This document shows positions 25,970-33,571 of a stretch of DNA of 64,000 nucleotides, in pieces. Location: contig NZ_CP135922.1 in the NCBI RefSeq assembly GCF_032399705.1, positions 1,612,001-1,676,000 of the forward strand, given 5' to 3'. The translations under genes and the position numbers were made by a program. The DNA comes from Paenibacillus sp. BIC5C1. GTDB taxonomy: Bacteria; Bacillota; Bacilli; Paenibacillales; Paenibacillaceae. The first letter of the stretch is position 1. Each line of letters starts with the position of its first letter. Under the pieces are notes generated by a model. That model ran no database searches, was not told the DNA's origin, and saw only the letters and a list, made by a program, of their open reading frames with translations.

Positions 25970-27367
25970 ATGAATACCTTTTTAATCATTTTGAACGTCG
26001 TGGTTATGCTCGCTCTTCTGGGTGTCCTGTTCTGGATGCAGAAGAAACATATTTCGTTTACCAAGCGTGTATTTGCGGGTCTGGGCATTGGGGTCGTATA
26101 CGGCGTCATTCTGCAATTGATCTACACCTCTGATTCTGACATCATTACCAAGTCGGTCGATTGGTTTAATCTGGCCGGTTCAGGATATGTTCGTTTGTTA
26201 CAAATGGTTGTAATTCCATTGATTATGGTTTCCATCATTTCGGCCATCATGAATCTGAAAGGCAAGCAGAATCTCGGTAAAATGAGCCTTTCGATTATCG
26301 CAATCCTGCTCATCACCACAGCGATTGCCGCAAGTGTAAGTATTGTGACCAGCTTGAGCTTCAACCTGACTTCCATTGAGATCGAAGGTGGAGACAGAGA
26401 GCTCGCACAAGGGCAGAAGATGGAGGAACGTCTCGTTGACGTGAAGGACCAGACGATTCCACAGCAAGTGCTGGAATTCATTCCGTCGAATCCATTCGCG
26501 GACATGACCGGAGAGCGTCGTACATCCACGCTGGCTGTTGTTATTTTCTCGGCCTTTATCGGAGTAGCGGTGCTTGGACTGGATCGCAAAAAACCACAGC
26601 AGGCGGAAACGTTCCGCGGCATGGTTAATGCGGTATATGCGGTGGTTATGCGGATTGTAACGCTGGTGCTCAGGCTGACGCCTTACGGGATTTTGGCGCT
26701 GATTACGAAGGTAACCGCCACAACGAACCCGGATGAGATTCTGAAGCTGATCAAATTCGTCATTGCTTCCTACGTGGCGTTAATCGTTATGTTCATCATC
26801 CACCTGATTATTATTTCACTGTTTGGCTTCAATCCAATTACGTATGTGAAAAAGGTTCTGCCAACGCTGATCTTTGCTTTCACATCCCGTTCAAGTGCGG
26901 CAGCGATTCCGCTTAACGTGGAGACACAAACGAAGAGATTGGGTGTTTCGGACGGGATTGCGAACTTGTCGGCAAGCTTCGGGGCGACCATTGGTCAAAA
27001 CGGCTGCGCCGGGATCTATCCGGCCATGCTGGCGGTCATGATTGCTCCTACGGTCGGGATCGACCCGATGAGCTGGGACTTCATCATTACCCTGATCCTG
27101 GTAGTCGTGATCAGTTCATTCGGCGTAGCCGGTGTAGGCGGCGGGGCAACCTTCGCTTCCTTGATCGTGTTGTCCACGATGAACCTGCCGGTTGCTTTGG
27201 CAGGATTGCTGATCTCGGTTGAACCGCTCATCGACATGGGCCGTACGGCGCTGAACGTGAACGATTCGATGACCGCAGGTCTCGTATCCAGCAAAATTTT
27301 GAAAGAAAACGATCAGGATACATTCAATGATCAAAGTCGTGATCTGGATTCCGCCGTTCAGGTGTAA
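25970..27367 (+). CDS. tcyP: L-cystine symporter, TcyP-like (dicarboxylate/amino acid:cation symporter family)
   Basis: A 465-residue secondary transporter of the glutamate/cystine symporter family, close to TcyP/YdjN in layout. About eight to ten hydrophobic segments are visible with MVVIPLIMVSIISAIM, the serine-rich hairpin FAFTSRSSAAAIPLNVE, the ASFGATIGQNGCAGIYPA segment and the second hairpin near GVAGVGGGATFASL. The NVETQTKRLGV and QNGCAGIYPA features favour cystine over dicarboxylates. It has a good GAGGAGG site and its own terminator, so it is a single-gene unit. Control by sulfur supply is expected but no operator was proven. Confidence 0.88.
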   Translation: MNTFLIILNVVVMLALLGVLFWMQKKHISFTKRVFAGLGIGVVYGVILQLIYTSDSDIITKSVDWFNLAGSGYVRLLQMVVIPLIMVSIISAIMNLKGKQNLGKMSLSIIAILLITTAIAASVSIVTSLSFNLTSIEIEGGDRELAQGQKMEERLVDVKDQTIPQQVLEFIPSNPFADMTGERRTSTLAVVIFSAFIGVAVLGLDRKKPQQAETFRGMVNAVYAVVMRIVTLVLRLTPYGILALITKVTATTNPDEILKLIKFVIASYVALIVMFIIHLIIISLFGFNPITYVKKVLPTLIFAFTSRSSAAAIPLNVETQTKRLGVSDGIANLSASFGATIGQNGCAGIYPAMLAVMIAPTVGIDPMSWDFIITLILVVVISSFGVAGVGGGATFASLIVLSTMNLPVALAGLLISVEPLIDMGRTALNVNDSMTAGLVSSKILKENDQDTFNDQSRDLDSAVQV

Positions 27368-27417
27368 TTCAGATTCATAATAGGCGATGGCAGTTACTGC
27401 CACAAGCTATGCAAGAA

Positions 27418-27456
27418 CAGCCGTCCTTCGGGTTAATCCGGAGGGCGGCTTTTTGC
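27418..27456 (+). terminator. Rho-independent terminator
   Basis: AGCCGTCCTTCGGG pairs with TCCGGAGGGCGGCT, followed by TTTTTG. It ends the cystine symporter transcript. Confidence 0.9.
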
Positions 27457-27571
27457 TTTTAGCATCCGCTCGGCATACCGTAAATACCACTTGAAGCCAG
27501 TTGGAGTTATTTAGTGCTGTTCAACCTTGGGGAAATGTGATAGAGTATTCATGTTTTGGCCCAGAGCCAAA

Positions 27572-27612
27572 CCGCGGTTCGTAACCATCCCGCGTAATCA
27601 AAACTAGGAAGG
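27572..27612 (+). promoter_or_regulatory. preQ1 riboswitch, class I
   Basis: A compact element: stem CGCGG/CCGCG around a loop TTCGTAACCATC, then an A-rich tail TAATCAAAACTAGG. This is the class I preQ1 pattern (GGTTC...CC stem ...AAAACTA). The tail runs directly into AGGAAGG, the likely ribosome site, so ligand binding should block translation of the downstream transporter. The gene it leads is a queuosine-precursor transporter, which fits. Confidence 0.85.
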
Positions 27613-27625
27613 CAGTGTATTTATA

Positions 27626-28309
27626 GTGTTTAATTTAGGGTGGGGAGCGCTTTTTGTTCTCGTAACGTATGGCTTTTTTCTTTTGTGTTACCGTTTGTTC
27701 GGTAAAAAGGGTCTATATGCCTGGATTGGTGTGGCAACGGTTATTGCCAACATTCAGGTGACCAAAACAATAGATATTATGGGGATCGTTTTAACGCTGG
27801 GCAATACGATGTATGTCAGCATGTACTTGACCAGTGATCTGCTCAATGAGAAGTATGGACCAGGTGAGGCACGTAAAGCCGTATGGTTCGGGTTCTTCAC
27901 TTTGATTATGACCACCGTGTTGATGCAGATGGTATTGTTCTTTGAACCGGCATCAACGGACTTTGCACAGGATTCGATGAAAACCCTCTTTGGTCTGCTG
28001 CCACGCCTGGCACTCGGAAGTCTGACAGCTTATTTCATCAGTCAGTTCCTGGACGTGCGACTGTACACTTGGCTGCGTAAGTTGGCGCCAGGGCGTAATC
28101 AGTTGTGGATACGTACCAACGGTAGCTCGATCATCAGTTCTTTTGCGGATACGCTGGTATTTTGCACGATTGCGTTTGCCTTCATCTATCCATGGGACGT
28201 CTGGCTTGAAATTTTCTTGACGACGTACGTGATCAAATTTGTATTGACCGCGGTAGGAACCCCGTTTCTATATGCTGCACGAAGCTTTAAATTCAAGGAT
28301 GAAACCTAG
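27626..28309 (+). CDS. Queuosine precursor transporter (YhhQ/VUT family)
   Basis: A 227-residue membrane protein with about six hydrophobic segments, member of the YhhQ/VUT family that takes up queuosine precursors such as preQ0 or preQ1. Family features are VIANIQVTKTIDIMG, the LTSDLLNEKYGPGEARKAVW segment and the late RTNGSSIISSFADTLVF. GTG 27626 is the start that keeps the short N-terminus; AGGAAGG, shared with the riboswitch tail, is 13 bases upstream, slightly far. The preQ1 riboswitch supports the substrate class independently. No que biosynthesis genes are beside it. Confidence 0.92.
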   Translation: MFNLGWGALFVLVTYGFFLLCYRLFGKKGLYAWIGVATVIANIQVTKTIDIMGIVLTLGNTMYVSMYLTSDLLNEKYGPGEARKAVWFGFFTLIMTTVLMQMVLFFEPASTDFAQDSMKTLFGLLPRLALGSLTAYFISQFLDVRLYTWLRKLAPGRNQLWIRTNGSSIISSFADTLVFCTIAFAFIYPWDVWLEIFLTTYVIKFVLTAVGTPFLYAARSFKFKDET

Positions 28310-28348
28310 ATTCGTAGTTCATTCGTCCGTAAAATGCTCAATCCAACA

Positions 28349-28397
28349 CAAAAGTCCCGCAAAGCCATGCATTCATGGTTTCGCGGGACTTTTGGTT
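28349..28397. terminator. Bidirectional Rho-independent terminator
   Basis: AAAAGTCCCGCAAAGCCATG and CATGGTTTCGCGGGACTTTT form a near-perfect stem with a 4-base loop. It serves the queuosine-precursor transporter (+) and the M24 peptidase (-). Confidence 0.93.
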
Positions 28398-28456
28398 ATG
28401 ACACCATATTTTCTTCAGTAAAATGGAAACGAAAGTGATATGATCCCAAAAGAGGA

Positions 28457-29548
28457 TTAGTCCGTCAGAATTTGCAGCTCTTTCGGATAGGATGTCAGCA
28501 CCTCAACGCCGGTTTCCGTCACAAGTACATCATCCTCGATACGTACACCGCCTGCTCCGGTTACATAAATACCTGGCTCAATTGTAAATACCGTACCTTC
28601 CTCCAGTATGTCCGTGTTCTGACCATGCAATGAAGGATATTCATGCACGTCAATGCCCATTCCATGTCCAACTCTGTGCAGGAAACGTTCACCGTATCCG
28701 GCTTCTTCCGTAACCTGGCGTGCTGCACGGTCAATTTCCGCACAGGTGACACCTGGCTTAACTGCACGAATGGCAGCTTCGTTTGCTGCGAGCACAGTGT
28801 TATAGATGGTTTTAAGTTCAGGTGAAATGTCACCAAAGGCAAACGTGCGCGTAATATCTGATGCATACCCACCAGCGTAGACACCCATATCGAACATCAA
28901 CAGATCGCCATGCTGCAATTTGCGTTCACCTGGTGTGCCGTGTGGTAAGCCTGTTTTGGGTCCTGTGAGCACCATGGTATCAAAGGAAGGGCCGTCCGCA
29001 CCCAGTTTCTTCATCTGATATTCCATTTCGGCAACCAGTTCGATTTCGGTTACCCCTGTACGAACATGAGACAGTCCTTGACGAAGCGTCTCTTCGATCA
29101 GATGAATGGCATGGCGAATGCGAGCAACTTCTTCCGGTGTTTTTTTCACCCGTAAGGTGCGAAGCAGAGGACCGACATCTTCAAAGTTGGCAGCACCAAG
29201 TGCGGCGGTCAACTGTTCATAACGTGCGACAGTCACGTATTCTTTTTCGAGACCTACGCGGCCCAGACGTCCTTGATAACGCTCAAATAAGGCGTAAGGA
29301 TTGTCCGTATCTGAATGTGTGGCAATGTTGGAGACCGAAGAAGCGGCTGCGGCGGCTTCCTCGTCGAGTGCAGGCACGATCAACAACGGATCTTCGCCTC
29401 GTGCAAGAACAAGCCCGAGGAAACGCTCATGCGGATTACTTGCAAAACCTGTTAAATAGTAAATATGTTTCGGATCAGTAATCAGCATGGCGTCCAACCC
29501 TTGTGTAGACAGTCCAGCTTCCAGCCGGGATAAAGGAGTTTGATTCAT
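28457..29548 (-). CDS. M24 family metallopeptidase, Xaa-Pro dipeptidase/aminopeptidase type
   Basis: A 363-residue creatinase-fold peptidase that cleaves peptides before proline. The N-terminal creatinase-like domain (residues about 1-130) is followed by the catalytic domain. The five metal ligands are visible: Asp in FDMGVYAGGYASDITRTF (two), His in HRVGHGMGIDVHEYP, Glu in TIEPGIYV and Glu in RIEDDVLVTE. The enzyme is cytoplasmic, with no signal peptide. It is a single-gene unit. Confidence 0.93.
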   Translation of the reverse strand: MNQTPLSRLEAGLSTQGLDAMLITDPKHIYYLTGFASNPHERFLGLVLARGEDPLLIVPALDEEAAAAASSVSNIATHSDTDNPYALFERYQGRLGRVGLEKEYVTVARYEQLTAALGAANFEDVGPLLRTLRVKKTPEEVARIRHAIHLIEETLRQGLSHVRTGVTEIELVAEMEYQMKKLGADGPSFDTMVLTGPKTGLPHGTPGERKLQHGDLLMFDMGVYAGGYASDITRTFAFGDISPELKTIYNTVLAANEAAIRAVKPGVTCAEIDRAARQVTEEAGYGERFLHRVGHGMGIDVHEYPSLHGQNTDILEEGTVFTIEPGIYVTGAGGVRIEDDVLVTETGVEVLTSYPKELQILTD

Positions 29549-29705
29549 TAGTTATATGTCCACCTTTCAGTTCGTTCTATCTTTATATTATAGAAGAATG
29601 TCGGAGAAATCCAAATGGAGGCAGGCATGATGACCGAAAATAAGCTTTAGTTGCCCGTTTAAGTGGCAGATGGGGAGGGTAATACAGGGCGAAACCGTAG
29701 GGTTA

Positions 29706-29727
29706 CTTATTTATTTATTTATTTATT
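29706..29727. repeat. Short tandem repeat (TTTA)n
   Basis: Five to six TTAT/TTTA units lie in the 257-base gap before the sugar dehydrogenase gene, about 80 bases upstream of its start. Tetranucleotide tracts can vary in length; here it could change promoter spacing, but no clear -35/-10 pair was found around it. Confidence 0.7.
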
Positions 29728-29805
29728 GACTGACCTACTTTGGAAATGGACAATCCCTGAAATTGGGATTACACGATAAAACAACATTAGAAGGGAGATG
29801 TATTC

Positions 29806-31014
29806 ATGAATAATCGACTAAGCGTTCCGTTATATGCTTCGTTACTCAGTATGGCTTTGCTAACAGCCTGTGCTTCGGGTGACCCGACGACAGAATCGCA
29901 GCAGACATCACAAGGACAGGGTACAGGTCAGGGACAGACAGCGGAAGGTAGTAATAACGGTGCGAATGGTGGAGAAGAGGAAACAGATGAGAATGCTGTA
30001 ATTCCTTACGAGGCTTCTGTGCTAGCGGCCGGACTCAATGTACCCTGGGAGTTGGTAAGCGTGTCTGATGGACGGATGTTTGTAACAGAGCGACCGGGTA
30101 CCATTCGGGTCATCGAGAACGGAGAATTGGCATCTGAACCTCTGATTGATTTTTCTGCACCATTTAATGAAGAAGGGGAAGGTGGCCTGCTTGGACTTGC
30201 TGCCGATCCGGACTTTGACAATAATGGCTATCTGTATGCATACCATTCTTATCTGGAAGGTGATGGTGACATTGCCAATCGGGTATTGCGCTTGAAGGTA
30301 AGTGACGGGAAGGCGACCGTGGACAAGGAGCTGCTCAGTGACATTCCTGGCGGCGTGAATCACAATGGAGGACGGATCAAGATTGGCCCGGACAATCTGC
30401 TCTATATTACAACAGGTGAACGGTACGAACCGGAGCTGGCCCAGAACAAAGATAGCCTGGGTGGCAAAATATTGCGGATTGGTCTCGACGGATCGATCCC
30501 AGAAGATAACCCTTGGCCTAATTCACCTGTGTACAGCATGGGGCATCGGAACGCACAGGGCCTGGCTTGGAACCCGGACAATGGCTATCTGTATGCCACA
30601 GAGCATGGTCAGCGTAATTTTGATGAAATTAACCGCATTGAAGCTGGTGAGAATTATGGCTGGCCAGAGGTAGAGGGAGACGATGATGACAAGGGCACAT
30701 ATCAGGCTCCGCTTGCGCATAGTGGAGATGAAACATGGGCTCCATCAGGTGTAGTCTTTATAGAGGAAGGGCCATGGGCCGGATCGCTGCTTGCTGCCAA
30801 TCTGCGGGGTGAACAACTGCTTAAAATTAATCTGTCCGAAGATGGTACACAAGTAACGCAGGTGGAGCCGATTTTTAAAGACGAGTGGGGACGTATTCGC
30901 AATGTGACTGCCGGAGAAGACGGGAAGTTATATGTGCTCACGAACAACCGGGATGGCAGGGGATCTCCACGCGATGGGGATGACCAACTGATCGTTCTGA
31001 CGCCGAAACCGTAA
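29806..31014 (+). CDS. PQQ-dependent sugar dehydrogenase family lipoprotein
   Basis: A 402-residue exported protein of the glucose/sorbosone dehydrogenase (soluble GDH beta-propeller) family. The lipoprotein signal is clear (LLTACAS, Cys22), then a Gln/Gly/Thr-rich linker of about 40 residues, then the propeller from about residue 67 (VPWELV, MFVTERPGTIRVIE, EGGLLGLAADPDF, GGVNHNGGRIKIGPD, GHRNAQGLAWNP, TEHGQRNFDEIN). The GGxNHNGG and GHRNxQG blocks hold the cofactor and substrate site of this family. PQQ synthesis genes are not in the window, so the true cofactor and substrate are open. Confidence 0.9.
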   Translation: MNNRLSVPLYASLLSMALLTACASGDPTTESQQTSQGQGTGQGQTAEGSNNGANGGEEETDENAVIPYEASVLAAGLNVPWELVSVSDGRMFVTERPGTIRVIENGELASEPLIDFSAPFNEEGEGGLLGLAADPDFDNNGYLYAYHSYLEGDGDIANRVLRLKVSDGKATVDKELLSDIPGGVNHNGGRIKIGPDNLLYITTGERYEPELAQNKDSLGGKILRIGLDGSIPEDNPWPNSPVYSMGHRNAQGLAWNPDNGYLYATEHGQRNFDEINRIEAGENYGWPEVEGDDDDKGTYQAPLAHSGDETWAPSGVVFIEEGPWAGSLLAANLRGEQLLKINLSEDGTQVTQVEPIFKDEWGRIRNVTAGEDGKLYVLTNNRDGRGSPRDGDDQLIVLTPKP

Positions 31015-31024
31015 CATTTACAAG

Positions 31025-31073
31025 AGAAAGGGGTTGTCCCGCCATGTACATGACGTATGGGACAGCCCCTTCG
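31025..31073. terminator. Rho-independent terminator (probably bidirectional)
   Basis: AAGGGGTTGTCCC and GGGACAGCCCCTT form the stem around a partly paired loop (CATGTACATG). It lies between the converging dehydrogenase (+) and MBL hydrolase (-) genes. Confidence 0.85.
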
Positions 31074-31115
31074 CTTCAATATTTAAGTAATTATAGCTTA
31101 GGTTGAAGGTACGAA

Positions 31116-31847
31116 TTAGTCCGCACTCTCCGCGAGTTCGGCAATGCGCTGACTCGGGTCATTGGTAAACTCGCCACCATGGTAACAAAGCACCTTCTCC
31201 AGCTTTAGGCCAAGTAATCTTTTCAAGCTGCGCAGTGCTTCAGGCATGTCCGGTGTTGCGGGTGGAGAAGGACCCACCAATTCATCATCGACCACACGCA
31301 ATTCATCGGCAGCGAGCAGGAATTGTTGCTCCCGGAAGTACAGACAGATATGTCCTGGGGTGTGTCCTGGTGTATGAATGACCTGGATGCCGCCTTGTAA
31401 AGGCAGCATGTCACCGTCCTCTAACACTTTGGAGATTTTGAACTCAGTCCGTTGTGAGATCAATTGTTCCGCCAGCTCCGCTATAGGTTCTGGCAGCAAC
31501 GCTTTGCGTTCTGGTGTGAACTTGATCATGGGCTCTTTGCCTGTGATATACGGAATTTCATCGCTATGCGCCCAGATTTCCACTTCCGCAATCGCATTCA
31601 CCAGAGCACCAAGATTACCAATGTGGTCTATATCGGAATGGGTTACAATAATGCGCTTGATATCAGATAACTGAACGCCTTCGTGCTCAAGTGCGGATTG
31701 AAGTTCGGCGAATTGCCCAATCATGCCTGTATCCACAAGCGTAATACCATCTTCATCGCGCAACATAACAGGGTAGATCGGGTTTTTACCCGCAGGTGTG
31801 ACAATATGAAGATTTAGAACCGTAATTTCCATGTATTGATTGTTCAT
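31116..31847 (-). CDS. MBL-fold metallo-hydrolase
   Basis: A 243-residue metallo-beta-lactamase-fold hydrolase of the glyoxalase-II-like group. The zinc motif is THSDIDHIG (HxDxDH variant with Ser for His at the second position: T-H-S-D-I-D-H), then THTPGHTPGH with a His, an Asp in AADEL and a late His in CYHGGE. The substrate is unknown. ATG 31847 gives the family N-terminus (NLHIVTPAGKNPIYPVMLRDED in pieces). Its ribosome site AAAGGAGGTG lies about 26 bases away with a hairpin between (see findings). The frame also stays open to an ATG at 31904 upstream of that site. Confidence 0.87.
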   Translation of the reverse strand: MNNQYMEITVLNLHIVTPAGKNPIYPVMLRDEDGITLVDTGMIGQFAELQSALEHEGVQLSDIKRIIVTHSDIDHIGNLGALVNAIAEVEIWAHSDEIPYITGKEPMIKFTPERKALLPEPIAELAEQLISQRTEFKISKVLEDGDMLPLQGGIQVIHTPGHTPGHICLYFREQQFLLAADELRVVDDELVGPSPPATPDMPEALRSLKRLLGLKLEKVLCYHGGEFTNDPSQRIAELAESAD

Positions 31848-31854
31848 AGTTGTT

Positions 31855-31882
31855 TCCGGAGCGAATCCGGAGCACCTCCTTT
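31855..31882 (-). promoter_or_regulatory. Ribosome binding site separated from its start codon by a hairpin
   Basis: On the minus strand AAAGGAGGTG (31882-31873) is followed by TCCGGA-TTCGC-TCCGGA (31871-31855), a 6-bp hairpin, then 7 bases to ATG at 31847. With the hairpin folded the effective spacing is about 10 bases, a normal value; unfolded it is about 26. Confidence 0.6.
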
Positions 31883-31911
31883 GTTGTGAATGACCATGTA
31901 TCATGCATTCG

Positions 31912-32457
31912 TCAGTTCTCTGGCTGATTATATTTCAAGTGTTTTCTATACTTCTTCACCGTATCCAGGATGGATTCAAACTCTTGCTTTGCATCGTGAT
32001 TTTCTCTAATGATGGAAGCAAAAGAAAAGTTGGAGTGAATAAGTTTATTTCTCAGTTGAAACACTTTGGCTATTTCTTCTTCAAATTTCTCTTCTCCCGA
32101 TTTCAGGGAAAGATGCTGATTTTTCAATTCAGCCTGAAGGATCTCGATATTGGATAATGAACGGTATGCAGGAGTTTTCATCAGCTGGATCGAATTAAAT
32201 TTTTTTTGATACGTTTGCTGGTATAGTTGATTCAGCAGGTCTTCAATAATCGTGCATAATTCAATCGTCCATGAACTATATTTTCGCTCTTTCCGTTTCT
32301 GGATAAGCTCACCAATCTCTTCATCGTTCCACAGTTTATCTTTTTCATACAGGGATGAGTCTATCTTTTGCTGGAGATTTTGATCTTCCTGTTCGATTAG
32401 TGCAATCTCGAGTTTCGCTTCTTTTTTCAGTTTCTTGAAGTCTTCTTTGGTTAGCAT
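31912..32457 (-). CDS. HEPN-like protein of unknown function, 181 aa
   Basis: A helical, highly charged soluble protein. The N-terminal 60 residues are Lys/Glu-rich and coiled-coil-like. The C-terminal half ends in QLRNKLIHSNFSF (R136 to H141), which fits the Rx4-6H motif of HEPN ribonuclease domains, preceded by a conserved-looking helix (IELCTIIEDLLNQLYQ). HEPN proteins are often RNases in toxin-antitoxin or defence systems, but many are non-catalytic. No nucleotidyltransferase antitoxin gene is adjacent. The gene is more AT-rich than its neighbours and is divergent from the SDR gene. Confidence 0.7.
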   Translation of the reverse strand: MLTKEDFKKLKKEAKLEIALIEQEDQNLQQKIDSSLYEKDKLWNDEEIGELIQKRKERKYSSWTIELCTIIEDLLNQLYQQTYQKKFNSIQLMKTPAYRSLSNIEILQAELKNQHLSLKSGEEKFEEEIAKVFQLRNKLIHSNFSFASIIRENHDAKQEFESILDTVKKYRKHLKYNQPEN

Positions 32458-32587
32458 ACGTATCCTCCCTATAAGACCAATATGTGTTCTTTCAATTATC
32501 TCATATTGACGTCAGCAGTGCTTTAAAAAACAAGAGGATGACTGTTCTAAAATATGAAGAACCTCTGGTTCAGAAGGGAAATAACTG

Positions 32588-33451
32588 ATGTCGACAAAGA
32601 CAGCCATTGTTACGGGAGCCAACTCAGGTATGGGTTTGGCAACCACCATCGAACTTGCAAGGCAAGGGTATCACGTGATTATGGCATGCCGCAGCGAGAA
32701 GCGCGGACAGCAGGCACTGCAGGAGGCGCTGCGTCAGTCCGGCTCTACTGCGATTGAACTGATGCTGTGTGACCTGGGGTCACTGGAAAGCATCCGTCAT
32801 TTTGCCCAATCCTTCCGTGAGCGTTACGATACACTTGACGTTCTCGTTAATAATGCGGGTGTCGTCATGTTGAAGCGCAAGGAAACCTCCGACGGTTTCG
32901 AGCAAGCCATCGGTATTAACCATCTTGGACATTTTCTGCTTACCTTACTCCTGATCGAACCTTTGAAGTCTGCGAAGCAGGGGCGTATTGTGAATGTTTC
33001 GTCTGGTGCCTACAAAGCCGGGAAAATCCATTTCGAGGATCCCCATCTGCACAAAGGTTACAATCCAATCAAAAGTTACGCTCAATCCAAGCTGGCAAAC
33101 GTGTTGTTCACCCGTGTTCTGGCCCGCAAATTGGCGGAAACCCGAATCACGGTTAACTGCCTCCATCCCGGTGCGGTGGGGACAAGTATTGGCGTGGACC
33201 GCAATACCGGTTTTGGCACACGAATTATGGCTTTGGTGGGCAAACTACCGTTTTTCCTTTCACCGGAAGAAGGAGCACAAACGGCCATCTATCTTGCTAC
33301 AAGTCCTGAAGTCGCCGGGGTAACCGGGCGTTACTTCTATCAACAAAAGGACCAGGAATTGAAAGCCCATGCGCTGGATGCGGCAGATGCTGAGCGTTTC
33401 TGGACATGGAGTGAAGAGCAAGTTGGACTTAGACCCGAAGAGAAATTGTAA
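32588..33451 (+). CDS. Short-chain dehydrogenase/reductase (SDR) family oxidoreductase
   Basis: A 287-residue classical SDR. The cofactor motif TGANSGMG (residues about 10-17) and CRSEKRG suggest NADP preference; NNAGVVM, the catalytic Ser in VNVSSGAYK and YAQSKLANVLF with the Tyr-Lys pair are intact, and CLHPGAVGTSIG follows. It resembles the retinol-dehydrogenase/protochlorophyllide-reductase-like subgroup. The natural substrate is unknown. It starts with GGGAAA upstream and is a single-gene unit. Confidence 0.92.
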   Translation: MSTKTAIVTGANSGMGLATTIELARQGYHVIMACRSEKRGQQALQEALRQSGSTAIELMLCDLGSLESIRHFAQSFRERYDTLDVLVNNAGVVMLKRKETSDGFEQAIGINHLGHFLLTLLLIEPLKSAKQGRIVNVSSGAYKAGKIHFEDPHLHKGYNPIKSYAQSKLANVLFTRVLARKLAETRITVNCLHPGAVGTSIGVDRNTGFGTRIMALVGKLPFFLSPEEGAQTAIYLATSPEVAGVTGRYFYQQKDQELKAHALDAADAERFWTWSEEQVGLRPEEKL

Positions 33452-33472
33452 TTACTGATTGTTCGAAGTGGA

Positions 33473-33540
33473 AGAGGCGGCTTACTTGTTTCCACATAAT
33501 TAGAGGCAGCCGTTTTCCATACTAACGGGCCGCCTCTAAA
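33473..33540. terminator. Possible terminator between converging SDR and thrS genes
   Basis: AGAGGCGGC at 33473-33481 can pair with GCCGCCTCT at 33529-33537; an inner AGAGGCAGCC (33502-33511) can compete for the same partner. The loop of the outer pairing is long (47 bases) and the T runs are short, so strength is uncertain. Confidence 0.5.
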
Positions 33541-33571
33541 GTTAAGTTTCAGCCGATTCCTGATTGAGTGC

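Noticed and set aside
29660..29710. Possible cyclic-di-GMP or other riboswitch before the sugar dehydrogenase gene
   Set aside because: GGGCGAAACCGTAGGG looks slightly like an aptamer core, but the paired stems and conserved loops of known classes are missing.
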